Positions 63,241 through 64,000 of a stretch of DNA of 64,000 bases are shown piece after piece (position 1 is the stretch's first letter; each line of letters starts with the position of its first letter). The position numbers were made by a program, and so were the translations under genes. Below the pieces are notes generated by a model that saw only the letters and a list, made by a program, of their open reading frames with translations, made no database searches and was not told the origin of the DNA. Source of the DNA: PALSA-555 sp963821325 (lineage in GTDB: Bacteria > Actinomycetota > Acidimicrobiia > IMCC26256 > PALSA-555); NCBI GenBank assembly GCA_963821325.1, contig CAWGDC010000001.1, forward strand, positions 124,001 to 188,000. The letters are read 5' to 3'.

Positions 63241-63794
63241 CTACCTGCTGCGGGCCACGACCACCTTCGCCAACGCGACGAGCTGCTTCTCGACCTTCGG
63301 CGTCAGCGTGGACCCTGGGGGCGACACCCCGGGCGGCAGCCACTGCAGCGAGAACGCGAACTTCTTGCTGGCGGCGACGTAGACGAAGGAGAGGTCCAGG
63401 TCGGCGTACGACGAACTTCCCGACGCTCACCGTCTCGATGGTGTGACCGGTGACGGTGTCGTCGGCGTGCTGGCTCTCGATGACGTCGACGCCGGTCTGC
63501 CCGGGCGGCGGGAAGAACGGGTAGAGCAGCGCGGCGACGAGCGTGCCGCCACTGCCGCCGACGCCGACCTGGAAGTTGCAGACGGTGGACGATGCGGGCG
63601 CGAGCGTCGGCCGCATCGGGGTCACGGGACCGCCGAACGTCTTCTGCACCTGGCTCGTCGTGAGGTAAGAGCAGGGATCCGCGACCGTCGGGCGCTCGGC
63701 TTCGCTGGGGTACGGGCCCCCGCGGCGGCGCGCTGAACCGGAGGACGGTCATCGCGATGAGCAGCGGCGCGGCCCACCGCGCACCCCTGAGCAC
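63241..63794 (-). CDS. Secreted DUF3558-like protein (frame breaks)
   Basis: About 180 residues. Start MLRGARWAAPLLIAMTVLRF gives a signal-like hydrophobic segment; a shift near 63715 leads to ERPTVADPCSYLTTSQVQKT, FGGPVTPMRPTLAPASSTVC, NFQVGVGGSGGTLVAALLYP, HTIETVSVGKFVV, and a further shift near 63415 to LDLSFVYVAASKKFAFSLQW and VEKQLVALAKVVVARSR with stop. The DPCSYLT...S..VCNF pattern is that of extracytoplasmic lipoprotein-like DUF3558 proteins. Function unknown. Confidence 0.6.
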
Positions 63795-63843
63795 GGGCGG
63801 GATCCTATCCAGGTGATGCGCGCCCGCACTGGTCGGGCCAGCG

Positions 63844-64000
63844 TCAGGGTTCGGGGGGTGGCTCGCCGATCCGCTCGTAGACCTCGGCCGGCATCGCGGT
63901 GACGTCCTTGTAGATGTGGTGCACGCACGGGTCGCCGCGGCGTTCGGGCGGGAACTCGACGCTCGACGGGGTGCCGCCCCACTCGACGGGCTGCATCTCG
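63844..64000 (-). CDS. C-terminus of an unidentified protein, cut by the window end
   Basis: A minus frame open to the window edge reads EMQPVEWGGTPSSVEFPPER, RGDPCVHHIYKDVTAMPAEV, YERIGEPPPEP and a TGA at 63844. Codon use is like the neighbours. The rest of the gene lies beyond 64000. The short tail does not identify a family. Confidence 0.55.
   Translation of the reverse strand, partial: EMQPVEWGGTPSSVEFPPERRGDPCVHHIYKDVTAMPAEVYERIGEPPPEP

Noticed and set aside
60359..63649. A 1,096-codon minus-strand frame
   Set aside because: It links the true ADH (to 61411) with a piece of the secreted protein at 63430-63649 by chance; the middle is antisense to the deacylase.

Overview
The window is high-GC actinobacterial chromosome, most probably from an uncultured or little-studied member of the Acidimicrobiia or a relative. 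The supporting evidence is a mycothione reductase, three F420-type luciferase-like monooxygenases, frequent GTG/TTG starts, many 4-base stop/start overlaps (GTGA, ATGA), operator/promoter palindromes that sit on or just before start codons (leaderless style), and a dense set of CoA-ligase, acyl-CoA dehydrogenase and branched-chain-type (Liv) transporter genes. The lineage is an inference; no rRNA or ribosomal protein gene is present.

Region 1 (1-11125) is accessory DNA. An intact tRNA-Gly(GCC) at 11050-11125 (minus) has its 3' end facing a tyrosine recombinase (9197-10137), and two displaced copies of the tRNA 3' portion lie at 615-667 and 4729-4779, each followed by the same 122-bp repeat. 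This reads as two elements accreted in tandem at one tRNA attachment site. Cargo: a TetR/SDR pair, a metallo-beta-lactamase-fold hydrolase, a PNPOx-like flavin protein, a methyltransferase, a membrane protein, an ArsR-type regulator with a YHS-tailed permease, and a PIN toxin with an antitoxin remnant. Almost every cargo gene except the TetR and ArsR genes contains frame breaks.

Region 2 (11216-30640) is core-like: tandem F420 oxidoreductases, then a Fur/PerR, rubrerythrin, Fe-S protein, DUF3501, dUTPase operon, then an acyl-CoA synthetase with a complete Liv importer, a second CoA ligase, and a TetR-led operon for a four-subunit 2-oxoacid:acceptor oxidoreductase plus an acyl-CoA dehydrogenase, ending with mycothione reductase.

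Region 3 (30644-41524) is a roughly 10-kb minus-strand operon (amidohydrolase, binding protein, alpha/beta hydrolase, giant transporter, second binding protein) facing a TetR gene across two perfect 17-bp palindromes. Its centrepiece is one polypeptide of about 1,700 residues that joins LivH, LivM, a 12-helix MFS domain, LivF and LivG.

Region 4 (41534-64000) holds a beta-oxidation-type operon (enoyl-CoA hydratase, thiolase-like protein, acyl-CoA dehydrogenase, phosphotransferase), assorted oxidoreductases and methyltransferases, an aromatic-type CoA-ligase operon, envelope genes (LytR_C protein, UDP-galactopyranose-mutase-like flavoenzyme, PIG-V-like mannosyltransferase), and an ADH/VOC/F420 operon divergent from an N-acyl-D-amino-acid deacylase. 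Overall the genes suggest import, activation to CoA esters and oxidation of acyl or aromatic acids.

Caution: about twenty otherwise well-conserved genes are broken by what look like single-base insertions or deletions, including genes in the core regions. Long-read consensus error is at least as likely as pseudogene formation, so frame breaks are reported as seen but not taken as proof of loss of function.
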